Source: Methylophilaceae bacterium
GTDB taxonomy: Bacteria; Pseudomonadota; Gammaproteobacteria; Burkholderiales; Methylophilaceae
Assembly (NCBI GenBank): GCA_028244835.1
Contig: JAOKBJ010000005.1
Span: forward strand, 61,595-125,594
Reading direction: 5' to 3'
Length of the DNA stretch: 64,000 nucleotides
Both the position numbers and the translations under genes were made by a program. The notes below the pieces were generated by a model. That model made no database searches and was not told where the DNA came from. It worked only from the letters and a program-made list of their open reading frames with translations. Positions 29,158 through 38,130 of this stretch are shown here, in pieces. Positions within the stretch are counted from its first letter, which is position 1. Each line of letters opens with the position of its first letter.

Positions 29158-29925
29158 TTACCTAATTAACTGAATGCCTACAATTAATAAAACAATAGCT
29201 AAAATATAACGCAACCATTTTTCATCAATTTTTGAGCTTAAATTACTACCTAATGATACCCCAGGTATCGAGCCTATTAGTAATGATAGCAATAAGTAAG
29301 AATCTACTGTACCTAAATTCATATGCCCTAATCCTGCAAATAGCGTCAAAGGAACAGCGTGGGCGATATCAGTACCTACTATTTTTTTAATGCTCATTTC
29401 CGGGTAAAGTAAAAGTAATGCGGTAACACCCATGGCCCCGGCGCCTACTGAGGTTAAAGTAACTAATACACCTAGTGATAAACCCAATAAGACAGTTAGA
29501 ATAGTTGTATTAATTGTTGTTCTAGTTGACTTTGTTTGCGATTTTTTTGATATCAGTGGCTGTAATATAACAGCGAAAGAAGTCAAAACTAACGCAACAC
29601 CCAATGAAAAGTTAATAATTTTTACATTCTCATATGCGTATAGATCAATCCCTTTTAAATAGTAAGTCATTAAGAATGATGCTGGAATACTTCCTAACAT
29701 TAGGTTTTTTACAATTCTCCATTCAATATTCCCTAAACGAGAATGTGAAATAACCCCTGCTGATTTCGTAATTGATGCGTAAAGAAGGTCAGTACCAATT
29801 GCAATAGCAGTTGGAAATTTAAATATTAAAACTAGAAGGGGGGTCATTAGTGAACCACCACCAACACCCGTCAAACCAACTAAAAGCCCAACTACAAAAC
29901 CTGAAAAGATGTACTCAATACCCAT
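29158..29925 (-). CDS. TauE/SafE family sulfite exporter-like permease
   Basis: Inner-membrane protein of 255 residues with about eight helices. The repeated half motif GFVVGLLVGLTGVGGGSLMTPLL (N-terminal) and GLSLGVLVTLTSVGAGAMG (C-terminal) is the signature of the TSUP (TauE/SafE) family, which moves sulfite, sulfonates or other small anions. First gene of the reverse-strand cys operon, 14 nt before cysI, so a sulfate or sulfite transport role is likely; direction is unknown. Divergent from cysB. Confidence 0.85.
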   Translation of the reverse strand: MGIEYIFSGFVVGLLVGLTGVGGGSLMTPLLVLIFKFPTAIAIGTDLLYASITKSAGVISHSRLGNIEWRIVKNLMLGSIPASFLMTYYLKGIDLYAYENVKIINFSLGVALVLTSFAVILQPLISKKSQTKSTRTTINTTILTVLLGLSLGVLVTLTSVGAGAMGVTALLLLYPEMSIKKIVGTDIAHAVPLTLFAGLGHMNLGTVDSYLLLSLLIGSIPGVSLGSNLSSKIDEKWLRYILAIVLLIVGIQLIR

Positions 29926-29956
29926 ATAAAATTTAACTTAATATTATTTAATTGGA

Positions 29957-29985
29957 TTGGAATATACCAGATTTTGATATACTAT
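29957..29985 (+). promoter_or_regulatory. Candidate cysB promoter in the divergent tauE/cysB gap
   Basis: TTGGAA and TACTAT with a 17-nt spacer, about 40 nt before the cysB ATG. The roughly 100-nt gap (29926-30025) is AT-rich and should also contain the leftward promoter and any CysB binding sites; no clear palindrome was picked out for those. Confidence 0.45.
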
Positions 29986-30025
29986 TTTAATAATAAATAT
30001 TTCTATTAATATAACTTTTAAATAT

Positions 30026-30946
30026 ATGAAATTACAACAATTAAGATGTATTTACCAAATAGTACAAAATGATTTTAATATTTCTAAAGCTGCTGAATCT
30101 TTACATACATCTCAACCAGGAGTGAGTAAGCAAGTTCAACTTTTAGAGGATGAGGTTGGAATCAAAATTTTTCAAAGAAATGGTAAAAGATTGACTGGCC
30201 TTAGTGATGCTGGAAATGATATATATAAATCAATTTCAGAAATTATCAGAGAGGTTTCAAATATTAAAAATATATCTAACGAGCATGAGAAGGATGATAC
30301 CGGTTCATTTACAATTGCTACAACCCATACGCAAGCAAGGTATAAATTACCAAAAGTAGTTGAAGCTTTTGTAAAAAAATACCCTAAAATTAATTTAAAT
30401 ATCCATCAAGGCGATCCTTCACAGGTAACTGAACAGGTTCTAAAGGGGGGCGCTGATGTGGGAATAGCTACTGAGTCCATTGGTCAAAAAGATAATATTA
30501 TATGCATACCTTGTTACACATGGAATCGTGTCTTGGTATTTCCAAAAAATCATCCGTTAATGAAGGTTAAAGAGATTGCATTGAAAGATATTGCTTCATA
30601 CCCACTGATTACATATGACTATGCGTTTACTGGAAGCACAATTGTTTCAGAGGTGTTTAAGGAGGCAAATATTAGCCCCAATATTATGCTTACTGCAATT
30701 GATGCCGATGTAATAAAAACTTATGTAGAATTAGATTTGGGTGTTGGATTAATTGCTGAGATGGCTTACGATAAAAACAAAGATACTGTATTGGAAAGTA
30801 GAGATGTTAGCCACTTATTTCCGACCAGTACTACTTTTATTGGGATTAGAAAAGATACTTTTGTAAGAGGGTTTGCTTATGATTTTATAAAAATGTTCAC
30901 TCCTCATATGGGGGACGTAGACTTAAGAAATTTTTTAAATAAATAA
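30026..30946 (+). CDS. cysB: LysR-type regulator CysB
   Basis: Transcriptional activator of sulfur assimilation that senses O-acetylserine or N-acetylserine in relatives. The N-terminal winged helix (MKLQQLRCIYQIVQND ... SKAAESLHTSQPGVSKQVQLLE) is characteristic of CysB/Cbl. The effector domain has TTHTQARYKLP, the CysB ligand-loop signature. Length of 306 residues is slightly below the 320-325 of E. coli CysB. It is divergent from the cys operon it probably controls. Confidence 0.93.
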   Translation: MKLQQLRCIYQIVQNDFNISKAAESLHTSQPGVSKQVQLLEDEVGIKIFQRNGKRLTGLSDAGNDIYKSISEIIREVSNIKNISNEHEKDDTGSFTIATTHTQARYKLPKVVEAFVKKYPKINLNIHQGDPSQVTEQVLKGGADVGIATESIGQKDNIICIPCYTWNRVLVFPKNHPLMKVKEIALKDIASYPLITYDYAFTGSTIVSEVFKEANISPNIMLTAIDADVIKTYVELDLGVGLIAEMAYDKNKDTVLESRDVSHLFPTSTTFIGIRKDTFVRGFAYDFIKMFTPHMGDVDLRNFLNK

Positions 30947-31006
30947 TTCTGAAAGTGTTAAGTATTTATTGATGTAAGATATTGATTTTAAACAAATATC
31001 ATACTC

Positions 31007-31060
31007 TTGTTGAATCTTACTGAATACTATATAATCCATTTAGTGATCGTAATCACGATC
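31007..31060 (+). promoter_or_regulatory. ftfL promoter with an operator-like dyad at the start point
   Basis: TTGTTG (31007-31012) and TATAAT (31030-31035) are separated by exactly 17 nt, a near-consensus promoter. The expected start point falls on the dyad GATCGT-AATC-ACGATC (31045-31060). A second related half site, AATCACGACCA, follows about 20 nt later. This looks like an operator or a 5' hairpin; the regulator is unknown. The rest of the 210-nt gap is AT-rich with nothing else recognised. Confidence 0.6.
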
Positions 31061-31156
31061 AATAAGTAAAAGCAAATCACGACCAAAAGTCTTCCCTTTG
31101 TTTAAAATATCATGGTTAATTAAGCAAACATTTAAACAATATAAAAAGGGCAAAGT

Positions 31157-32815
31157 ATGAAATCAGACTTAGACATTGCAAGAGAAGCAACTTTAATACC
31201 TATCAACGAGATTGCTATGGAAATCGACATTCCGCAGGACGCCTTACTTTCATATGGTCCTTATATAGCGAAAATTGATCCTATTAAAATTAAAACCCAA
31301 GCTAATAAAAAATCAAAGTTAATTTTAGTTACAGCTATGAGCCCAACACCTGCAGGTGAAGGAAAAACAACTACTACTATTGGTCTGGCAGATGCGTTAA
31401 CAAAATTAAAAAAGAAGGCTTTAGTTTGTGTTCGAGAGCCATCTTTAGGTCCTGTATTTGGTATGAAAGGTGGTGCAACAGGTGGAGGTTATGCCCAAGC
31501 AGTTCCAATGGAGAATATAAATCTCCATTTCACAGGAGATCTTCACGCAATAACTTCAGCCAATAATTTGCTAGCAGCTATGATTGACAATCATATTTTT
31601 CATGGAAACGATTTAGGGATTGATAAAACAAGAATATCTTTTAAAAGATGTTTGGATATGAATGATCGCGCATTAAGACATATTGAAATTTCTGGAAATA
31701 ACTTAGACTATAAAACTGGATTTGATATTACTGTAGCTAGTGAAATCATGGCAATTTTTTGTTTAGCAAATTCAATTGACGATTTAAATAAAAGATTAGG
31801 TGAGATTGAAGTGGCAAAAAACATTGATCCTGAAAAGGAGCCAATTCTTGCTAAAGATATTAAAGCCAATGGAGCAATGACCGCCCTCCTTAAGGATGCA
31901 TTCATGCCAAATTTAGTGCAAACCCTCAATAAAACACCCACACTTATTCACGGTGGGCCATTTGCAAACATTGCGCATGGCTGTAATTCATTCATTGCCA
32001 CGAAGATGGGGTTAGATCTTGCTGACTATGTTGTGACTGAAGCTGGGTTTGGTGCAGATTTAGGAGCAGAGAAATTTGTTGACATAAAATGCAGGAAAAC
32101 TGGGATTACGCCTGATTTGGTTGTTATTGTGGCTACTATTAGAGCTATAAAATTTCATGGCGGAGTAAAGAAAGAAGATCTTAATCAGGAAAATTCTGAA
32201 GCTTTAAAGCAAGGGTTTAAAAATCTCGAAAGACATATTACTAATTGTAATAAACATTTTGGGTTAAATGTTTTAGTAGCTATCAATAAGTTTAAAAGTG
32301 ATACTGAGGTTGAAGTTAAATTTGTTCAAGACAAGGTTAAAGATTTAGGTTTCGAAGCAATTTTATGTGAACATTGGGAAAAGGGTGCTGATGGGGCAGA
32401 GCCTTTAGCTTTAGCAGCACTAGATTTGGTTAACAAGCCATCTGAATTTAAGTTTTTATATAAAAATGAACAATCCTTAGCATCTAAAATAGAAACAATA
32501 GCTAAAAATATTTATCATGCTGACGAAGTAATATATGAAGATGAGGCCTCTAAACAGCTCAAAGAATTGGAGTTAAAATATTCTTCTTTTCCAGTTTGTA
32601 TCGCCAAAACTCCTTATTCTTTTTCGAGCGATCCTGAATTAAAGGGTGCTGCAAGTAACCATAAACTAAATATCAGAGAGCTTCGATTAGCTAGGGGAGC
32701 AGAGTTTATTGTAGCTATATGTGGATCTCTTATGACTTTACCAGGACTTCCAAAAAAACCAGCAAGTGAAATGATTGGTATAAGTGCTGATGGATTAATT
32801 GAAGGGTTGAGTTAA
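31157..32815 (+). CDS. fhs: Formate-tetrahydrofolate ligase
   Basis: Also called ftfL. ATP-dependent formation of 10-formyl-tetrahydrofolate from formate, the link between formate oxidation and assimilation in methylotrophs. The P-loop TPAGEGKTTTTIGLADAL is at about 64-80; REPSLGPVFGMKGGATGGGYAQ and PFANIAHGCNSFIA are family signatures. Length of 552 residues is full. A monocistronic-type promoter with a dyad lies upstream, with AAGGG before the ATG. The downstream YigZ-like gene begins directly after its stop codon and is probably cotranscribed. Confidence 0.97.
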   Translation: MKSDLDIAREATLIPINEIAMEIDIPQDALLSYGPYIAKIDPIKIKTQANKKSKLILVTAMSPTPAGEGKTTTTIGLADALTKLKKKALVCVREPSLGPVFGMKGGATGGGYAQAVPMENINLHFTGDLHAITSANNLLAAMIDNHIFHGNDLGIDKTRISFKRCLDMNDRALRHIEISGNNLDYKTGFDITVASEIMAIFCLANSIDDLNKRLGEIEVAKNIDPEKEPILAKDIKANGAMTALLKDAFMPNLVQTLNKTPTLIHGGPFANIAHGCNSFIATKMGLDLADYVVTEAGFGADLGAEKFVDIKCRKTGITPDLVVIVATIRAIKFHGGVKKEDLNQENSEALKQGFKNLERHITNCNKHFGLNVLVAINKFKSDTEVEVKFVQDKVKDLGFEAILCEHWEKGADGAEPLALAALDLVNKPSEFKFLYKNEQSLASKIETIAKNIYHADEVIYEDEASKQLKELELKYSSFPVCIAKTPYSFSSDPELKGAASNHKLNIRELRLARGAEFIVAICGSLMTLPGLPKKPASEMIGISADGLIEGLS

Positions 32816-33403
32816 ATCCAGTTTGTAATTCAAAAACCTGGGTTTTCTGAATTAATTGAAAGTAAATCTAAATTTATTGGTTGTGGATTAATTGGTAAAT
32901 CGAGTGATGTTTTTCTTTTAGAAGTAAAAAAAATAGCTTCTGAACACCCTAGAGCGAGTCATATTGCTTTTGCTTATCAACTAAAGACAGAAAACGGTGT
33001 TGATTCATATTTTAAGGATGATGGAGAACCAAGCGGTACAGCTGGCAGACCATTACTTACAATTATTGAATCAAAAAATCTAGTAAACTCTGGCATTGCT
33101 GTTGTTAGATATTATGGTGGGATAAATTTAGGGAGTGGGGGATTAACCAGAGCTTATAGTAAAGCAGGAATGAAGGCTTTTACAAATTCAATTATTGAGA
33201 GATATGTTCATTTTAGTAATTATAAATTAGTCATTAATTACAATGTTTTAGATAAATTAATTAATGTTATTTATAGAAATAAGGGCACAATATTAGATAA
33301 AGTATTTGTAGATAAAATTATAGTTCATATTTCACTTCCTACTAAAGCCGAAAGAATTATCAGAGAAGAGTTTAAAATGATTGACATGACGCTAATAAAT
33401 TAA
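32816..33403 (+). CDS. YigZ/IMPACT family protein with a non-canonical start
   Basis: The open frame directly after the ftfL stop encodes about 195 residues matching the YigZ/IMPACT family: ESKSKFIGCG, EHPRASHIAFAYQL, DDGEPSGTAGRPLL and VRYYGGINLGSGGLTRAYSKAG. The family is implicated in translation or stress functions, not firmly defined. The only ATG in frame comes after all these motifs. The expected N terminus corresponds to an ATC at 32816 (or ATT at 32828), with GAAGG about 10 nt upstream of the ATC. Either a rare start codon is used or the gene is damaged at its start. The remaining frame is intact. Confidence 0.72.
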   Translation: MQFVIQKPGFSELIESKSKFIGCGLIGKSSDVFLLEVKKIASEHPRASHIAFAYQLKTENGVDSYFKDDGEPSGTAGRPLLTIIESKNLVNSGIAVVRYYGGINLGSGGLTRAYSKAGMKAFTNSIIERYVHFSNYKLVINYNVLDKLINVIYRNKGTILDKVFVDKIIVHISLPTKAERIIREEFKMIDMTLIN

Positions 33404-33473
33404 CCAAATTTAGTAATTAGGTATTTCTTTATCTGTTAATATTGAATTAAATATTTAAACATGGAGCTATAAA

Positions 33474-34748
33474 ATGAAATTAGAATCTATTGCGCTACAT
33501 CATGGTTACGAATCTGAAGGGACAACTAAGGCAGCAACAACTCCTATCTATCAAACGACATCATTTACATTTGATAATACTCAACATGGAGCAGATTTAT
33601 TTGATCTGAAAGTTGAGGGAAATATCTATACCCGCATAATGAACCCAACAAATGCTGTTCTAGAGCAAAGGGTAGCAGAAATGGAGGGTGGTATTGCAGC
33701 TTTAGCTTTAGCTTCTGGTATGTCAGCGATAACTGCTTCGATTCAATGTATTACTCGTACCGGGGATAATATCGTTAGTACGAATCAGCTGTATGGCGGA
33801 ACTTATAACTTATTTGCCCATACATTTCCCCAGCAAGGAATTAATGTAAATATGGTTGATGCTTCAGATTTTGATGCAATTGAAGCAGCAATCGATTCGA
33901 AGACTAAAGCGCTTTATTGTGAGTCTATTGGTAATCCATTGGGCAATGTTGTAGATTTAGAAGAATTGGCAAATATAGCTCACCGACATAACATTCCATT
34001 AATTGTCGATAACACAGTACCTACCCCTTACTTATGTAAACCTTTTGATTTTGGAGCAGATATTGTTATTCATTCCTTAACAAAATATATTGGCGGCCAT
34101 GGAACAACTATTGGTGGAGTAATTGTCGATTCTGGCAAGTTCGACTGGGCTAAAGACGCAAAAAAATTTCCAATGCTTAATGAGCCCGATCCTTCGTATC
34201 ATGGAGTTGTTTATACAGAAGCTTTGGGCCCTGCGGCATTTATTGGTCGATGTAGGGTTGTACCCTTAAGAAATACCGGTGCAGCACTCTCACCACATAG
34301 TGCTTTTTTAATCATGCAAGGATTGGAAACATTAGGGTTAAGAATGGAAAGACATTGCGAGAATGCTTTGGCCCTAGCTAAATTTCTAAAAGCAAATTCA
34401 CAGGTTAGCTGGGTTAATTATGCAAGCTTAGAAGATGATAAATATAATAAAGTTTGTAAGAAGATAACAAAAGGTAAGGCATCTGGCATTATTAGTTTCG
34501 GTATTAATGGAGGTATTGAAGCCGGAACAAAATTCATAGACGCCCTTCAAATGATTTTAAGACTAGTGAATATAGGGGATGCGAAATCTCTTGCATGCCA
34601 CCCAGCCTCTACTACTCATAGACAATTAAGTCCAGAAGAATTAAAAACAGCTGGAGTAAGTGAAGATATGGTTAGAATATCTGTAGGTATCGAACACATT
34701 GATGACATTATCGCTGATGTTGAGCAAGCACTTGCAGCATCTAAATAA
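33474..34748 (+). CDS. metY: O-acetylhomoserine sulfhydrylase (copy 1)
   Basis: PLP enzyme making homocysteine from O-acetylhomoserine and sulfide, or methionine directly with methanethiol. The start LESIALHHGYESEGTTKAATTPIYQTTSF and the internal insertion GKFDWAKDAKKFPMLNEPDPSYHG are typical of MetY (about 424 residues), longer than MetZ. PLP lysine is in IHSLTKYIGGHGTT. GGAG lies upstream of the ATG. A paralogue that is about four fifths identical by eye lies at 62713-63993. Confidence 0.94.
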   Translation: MKLESIALHHGYESEGTTKAATTPIYQTTSFTFDNTQHGADLFDLKVEGNIYTRIMNPTNAVLEQRVAEMEGGIAALALASGMSAITASIQCITRTGDNIVSTNQLYGGTYNLFAHTFPQQGINVNMVDASDFDAIEAAIDSKTKALYCESIGNPLGNVVDLEELANIAHRHNIPLIVDNTVPTPYLCKPFDFGADIVIHSLTKYIGGHGTTIGGVIVDSGKFDWAKDAKKFPMLNEPDPSYHGVVYTEALGPAAFIGRCRVVPLRNTGAALSPHSAFLIMQGLETLGLRMERHCENALALAKFLKANSQVSWVNYASLEDDKYNKVCKKITKGKASGIISFGINGGIEAGTKFIDALQMILRLVNIGDAKSLACHPASTTHRQLSPEELKTAGVSEDMVRISVGIEHIDDIIADVEQALAASK

Positions 34749-34750
34749 AA

Positions 34751-35941
34751 ATGATTATTGAGAGTCTTCTATTAATAATTTTAGCTATTTGCTCAATTAT
34801 TTTATGGAAGATTTCTCAAACCAAGAAAGATGAAGATGTTTCGAAAGTATTAGAAGGAAAGCATCGTGAAATGCTTGTCGATATAAATGATGCCCTAAAT
34901 AAGCTTTCGGATAGACTTCATAAAACATTATCTGACCAAGGAAAAACACAACAAGAAACTGTTCAGTCATCCCTTAAAAACACTTCCTTACAATTAATGG
35001 CGAGTGTTGAAAGTCTGACCAAAACGGTTGATAAAAGATTGCAGGAGATAACCGGTAAGGTTCATGAAAGGCTCGAGGAAGGATTTAAGAAAACAAATGC
35101 TACATTTGTCAGCGTAATGGAGAGACTGGCAACAATAGATGAGGCTCAGAAGAAAATAGATGGCCTGACAACTAACATGGTTAGTTTGCAGGAATTATTG
35201 GGTGATAAGAAATCAAGAGGTGCTTTTGGGGAATTGCAATTAGAAGGGCTCATTAAAAATATTTTACCTCCGGATTCATTTGCATTTCAACATTCATTTA
35301 AAAATGGCTTAAAAGCAGACTGTGTATTATTTTTACCGGAGCCAACTGGTACTGTGGCTGTAGATTCAAAGTTTCCCATGGAAAACTATCAGAGAATGTT
35401 TGATATATCATCATCAGAGTCGGATAAGGCTAAGGCCCAAAAGCAATTTAAACTAGATGTCCGTAAACATATTAATGATATAGCTACGAAGTACATAATT
35501 CCAGGAGAAACATCTGATGGAGCTGTGATGTTTATTCCTGCAGAGGCAGTTTTTGCTGAGATACATGCATATCATCCTGAGCTAATCCAAGACTCAATGT
35601 CTAAAAAAGTATGGTTAGTTTCCCCAACCACTCTCATGGCTGTTCTTAATACTGCTAGAGCTGTTTTAAAAGATGTTGAAACGAGAAAGCAAGTTCATGT
35701 TATTAAGTCAGAACTTGGAAAATTAGGTAAAGATTTTGATCGATTTGACACAAGAATGAAAAAATTAGCTGATAATATCCGCTTAGCTCATGAGAATGCT
35801 CAAGATGTTCATAAATCTAGCCAAAAAATTTCAAACAGATTTTCTCAAATTGAGAGGGTGGAGCTAGAAGAAGAATCAAAAGATTTATTAGAATTTGAAG
35901 ACCAAAAAACAAATAGTAAGCAGAACGAAGATGAAGATTAA
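34751..35941 (+). CDS. rmuC: RmuC family DNA recombination protein
   Basis: Predicted nuclease-like protein that limits inversions at short repeats in E. coli. One N-terminal membrane segment (about 2-20), a long coiled coil (30-140) and the RmuC domain with GAFGELQLEGLIKNILPP, VDSKFPMENY and FIPAEAVFAEIHAYHPEL. At 396 residues it is a little shorter than E. coli RmuC. It overlaps moaD by 11 nt. Confidence 0.92.
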   Translation: MIIESLLLIILAICSIILWKISQTKKDEDVSKVLEGKHREMLVDINDALNKLSDRLHKTLSDQGKTQQETVQSSLKNTSLQLMASVESLTKTVDKRLQEITGKVHERLEEGFKKTNATFVSVMERLATIDEAQKKIDGLTTNMVSLQELLGDKKSRGAFGELQLEGLIKNILPPDSFAFQHSFKNGLKADCVLFLPEPTGTVAVDSKFPMENYQRMFDISSSESDKAKAQKQFKLDVRKHINDIATKYIIPGETSDGAVMFIPAEAVFAEIHAYHPELIQDSMSKKVWLVSPTTLMAVLNTARAVLKDVETRKQVHVIKSELGKLGKDFDRFDTRMKKLADNIRLAHENAQDVHKSSQKISNRFSQIERVELEEESKDLLEFEDQKTNSKQNEDED

Positions 35942-36191
35942 TATTCTTTTTTTTGCTGGAATTCGAGAAATGTTTGGTTTCCATGAAAAATCTATTGAGA
36001 TTGAAGAGTCTAAAAACTCTCCTGAGAAATTGTTAAAATTTTTAAGCGAAAAAGACCAAGGTTCCTGGGTTAAGCTTTTAAATTCAAAAGACTCAGTTAG
36101 GGTTGCAATTAACCAAGAAGTATCTGATTGGAGTGATTCTTTGAAAGATGGTGATGAGTTAGCATTTTTTCCTCCAATTACAGGCGGTTAA
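35931..36191 (+). CDS. moaD: Molybdopterin synthase sulfur carrier subunit
   Basis: Ubiquitin-like protein of 86 residues that carries the thiocarboxylate for dithiolene formation. It ends in the required Gly-Gly (FFPPITGG). The internal ATG giving MKINILFFAGIREMFG is chosen since MoaD starts this way; a longer open frame into rmuC is less likely. It is followed directly by moaE. Confidence 0.95.
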   Translation: MKINILFFAGIREMFGFHEKSIEIEESKNSPEKLLKFLSEKDQGSWVKLLNSKDSVRVAINQEVSDWSDSLKDGDELAFFPPITGG

Positions 36192-36662
36192 ATGACAATC
36201 TGTATTCAAAAAAAATTATTTAATATAGAAAAAATAATTTCTAATTTAAGAAAAAATAAACCTACTATTGGAGCTATTGTTTCTTTTATTGGATATGTAA
36301 GGGACTACAATAAAGATATAAATACAAAGAAATTAAAACAAATGGATTTGGAATATTATCCAGGCATGACTGAAAAAGCATTAACTAAGATTGAAATAAG
36401 TGCTAAATCTAGATGGGTCCTTGAGGACGTTTATATAATTCATAGGGTAGGTAAATTATTTCCAAATGAGCCCATAGTAGCTGTCATTGTAGCAAGCCAA
36501 CATAGAAAAAATGCATTTGAAGCCTGTGAATTCATTATTGATTTTCTTAAAACAGATGCACCTTTTTGGAAAAAAGAAATTTCCGATCAAGACGAATTAT
36601 GGGTGGAAAATAGAATTGAAGATCATCAAAAAAAAACTAGTTGGAACATAAAAAATGATTAA
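36192..36662 (+). CDS. moaE: Molybdopterin synthase catalytic subunit
   Basis: Large subunit that inserts two sulfurs into precursor Z. Recognised by GAIVSFIGYVRDYN, MDLEYYPGMTEKAL, IHRVGKLFPNEPIVAVIVAS and the active-site lysine region KTDAPFWKKE. Length of 156 residues is normal. The start ATG immediately follows the moaD stop. It implies molybdoenzymes are used, though no moaA/moaC or molybdoenzyme gene is in the window. Confidence 0.95.
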   Translation: MTICIQKKLFNIEKIISNLRKNKPTIGAIVSFIGYVRDYNKDINTKKLKQMDLEYYPGMTEKALTKIEISAKSRWVLEDVYIIHRVGKLFPNEPIVAVIVASQHRKNAFEACEFIIDFLKTDAPFWKKEISDQDELWVENRIEDHQKKTSWNIKND

Positions 36663-36712
36663 TAAATTTTTAAATAATTTATTTATATTATATATTTATA
36701 AGGCTAAAAAAT

Positions 36713-37582
36713 ATGAAGCTTAATAAAGTTGTTTTTCCTGTTGCTGGACTTGGTTCAAGATTTTTCCCAGCTACAAAGGCAACGCCAAAAGAAATGTTAC
36801 CTATTGTTGATAAGCCATTAATTCAGTATGCAGTCGAGGAGGCTCTAGAGGCTGGTTTTACAGAACTAATTTTTGTTACGGCTAAATCTAAAACATCTAT
36901 TAGAGATCATTTTGAAAGTAAGCTTGATACTGAGCTATCGAATTTAACAAAAGATAAGAAAAAATTACTAAGTAAAATGAATAAAATAATTCCCAATGGG
37001 GTGACATGTGAATATGTCTTTCAAGAAGAGCCTTTGGGCTTAGGGCATGCTATTTTACAAGCAAAACAACTCATCAATGATGAGCCTTTCGCTGTTATTT
37101 TGGCAGATGATTTGATTGATTCTAAAATAGGCGCTTTAAAGCAAATGGTAGATTTATATAATGATACTAACTCTTCAATTATTTCTGTTCAAAAAGTTGA
37201 TAATGCTAGCTCTGTTCAATATGGTATGGTTTCAATAGATGAAAGTAGTTTAAATATGATGAAACTGACTGACATTGTTGAAAAACCTCTCCCTGAAAAT
37301 TCTCCATCTAATTTAGGTGTAGTAGGACGATATATTTTTTGCAATCCAATATTAAAATTTCTAGAAAATATTTCATTTGGGACAGGTAATGAAATTCAAT
37401 TAACTGATGGTATCAAGGCAATGTTACTAAATCATCCTGTATATGCATATGAGTTTGAAGGCGTAAGATATGATTGTGGAGATAAATTAGGTTTCATTAA
37501 AGCAAATATTGAATACGCTTTAAAAAATAAAATTTTCGGTGATGATTTAAAGAGTTACTTAAAGTCACTTTTGAAGATATGA
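36713..37582 (+). CDS. galU: UTP-glucose-1-phosphate uridylyltransferase
   Basis: Makes UDP-glucose for envelope polysaccharides. Nucleotidyltransferase signature VFPVAGLGSRFFPATKATPKEMLPI at the N terminus; EEPLGLGHAIL, ILADDLID and GVRYDCGDKLGF follow. Length of 289 residues is typical. Preceded by an AT-rich 50-nt gap with AAGG 10 nt before the ATG. It overlaps hpt by 4 nt. Confidence 0.96.
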   Translation: MKLNKVVFPVAGLGSRFFPATKATPKEMLPIVDKPLIQYAVEEALEAGFTELIFVTAKSKTSIRDHFESKLDTELSNLTKDKKKLLSKMNKIIPNGVTCEYVFQEEPLGLGHAILQAKQLINDEPFAVILADDLIDSKIGALKQMVDLYNDTNSSIISVQKVDNASSVQYGMVSIDESSLNMMKLTDIVEKPLPENSPSNLGVVGRYIFCNPILKFLENISFGTGNEIQLTDGIKAMLLNHPVYAYEFEGVRYDCGDKLGFIKANIEYALKNKIFGDDLKSYLKSLLKI

Positions 37583-38112
37583 GTACCAAGCAGTTAATAT
37601 CTGAATCTTCTCTTTTATATTCCAATAAGCAAATCGGTGATGCAATCGTAGATATTGCAAATAGATGTAATTCAACTTTAAGAGATGCAGAAGTTACAAT
37701 ACTTCCAGTCATGAAAGGAGCTCTTATTTTTTCGGGACAATTAATTCCAAAACTGAAATTTCATTGTTTAGTAGATTATATTCATGCTACAAGATATTTA
37801 AATAATAAAGGACACCCATCTGTTAGTTGGATCTATGAGCCAAAACTAAATTTAGTAAAAGATAAAATAGTCTTAGTTGTAGATGATATTTTAGATGAGG
37901 GGATAACTTTAAATGCTGTAAAGAATAATCTTATTGAAATGGGAGCTAAAAAAGTTTTAGTTGCTGTCTTATTTGACAAAAAAATAGATAAAATAAAACC
38001 AATTAAGGCTGATTTCTTTGGTTTAGAAGTTCCTGATGCATATGTTTATGGTTTTGGTTTGGACTTTAATGGAATAGGGCGTAATATCCCTCATCTTTAT
38101 GCACACAAATAA
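37579..38112 (+). CDS. hpt: Hypoxanthine-guanine phosphoribosyltransferase
   Basis: Purine salvage. The PRPP-binding motif VLVVDDILDEGITLN and the hinge VMKGALIFSGQLIPKL fit the Hpt family; 177 residues is normal. It could recycle hypoxanthine released by the methylthioinosine phosphorylase encoded at 52.6 kb, a link that is functional inference. It overlaps galU by 4 nt and is 18 nt before rnr. Confidence 0.88.
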   Translation: MSTKQLISESSLLYSNKQIGDAIVDIANRCNSTLRDAEVTILPVMKGALIFSGQLIPKLKFHCLVDYIHATRYLNNKGHPSVSWIYEPKLNLVKDKIVLVVDDILDEGITLNAVKNNLIEMGAKKVLVAVLFDKKIDKIKPIKADFFGLEVPDAYVYGFGLDFNGIGRNIPHLYAHK

Positions 38113-38130
38113 ATATAACTTAAAATCTTA

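Noticed and set aside
33404..33473. SAM riboswitch before metY copy 1
   Set aside because: The 70-nt gap lacks the TTGC/GCTAAA core and any P1-like pairing; only a ribosome-binding GGAG is evident.
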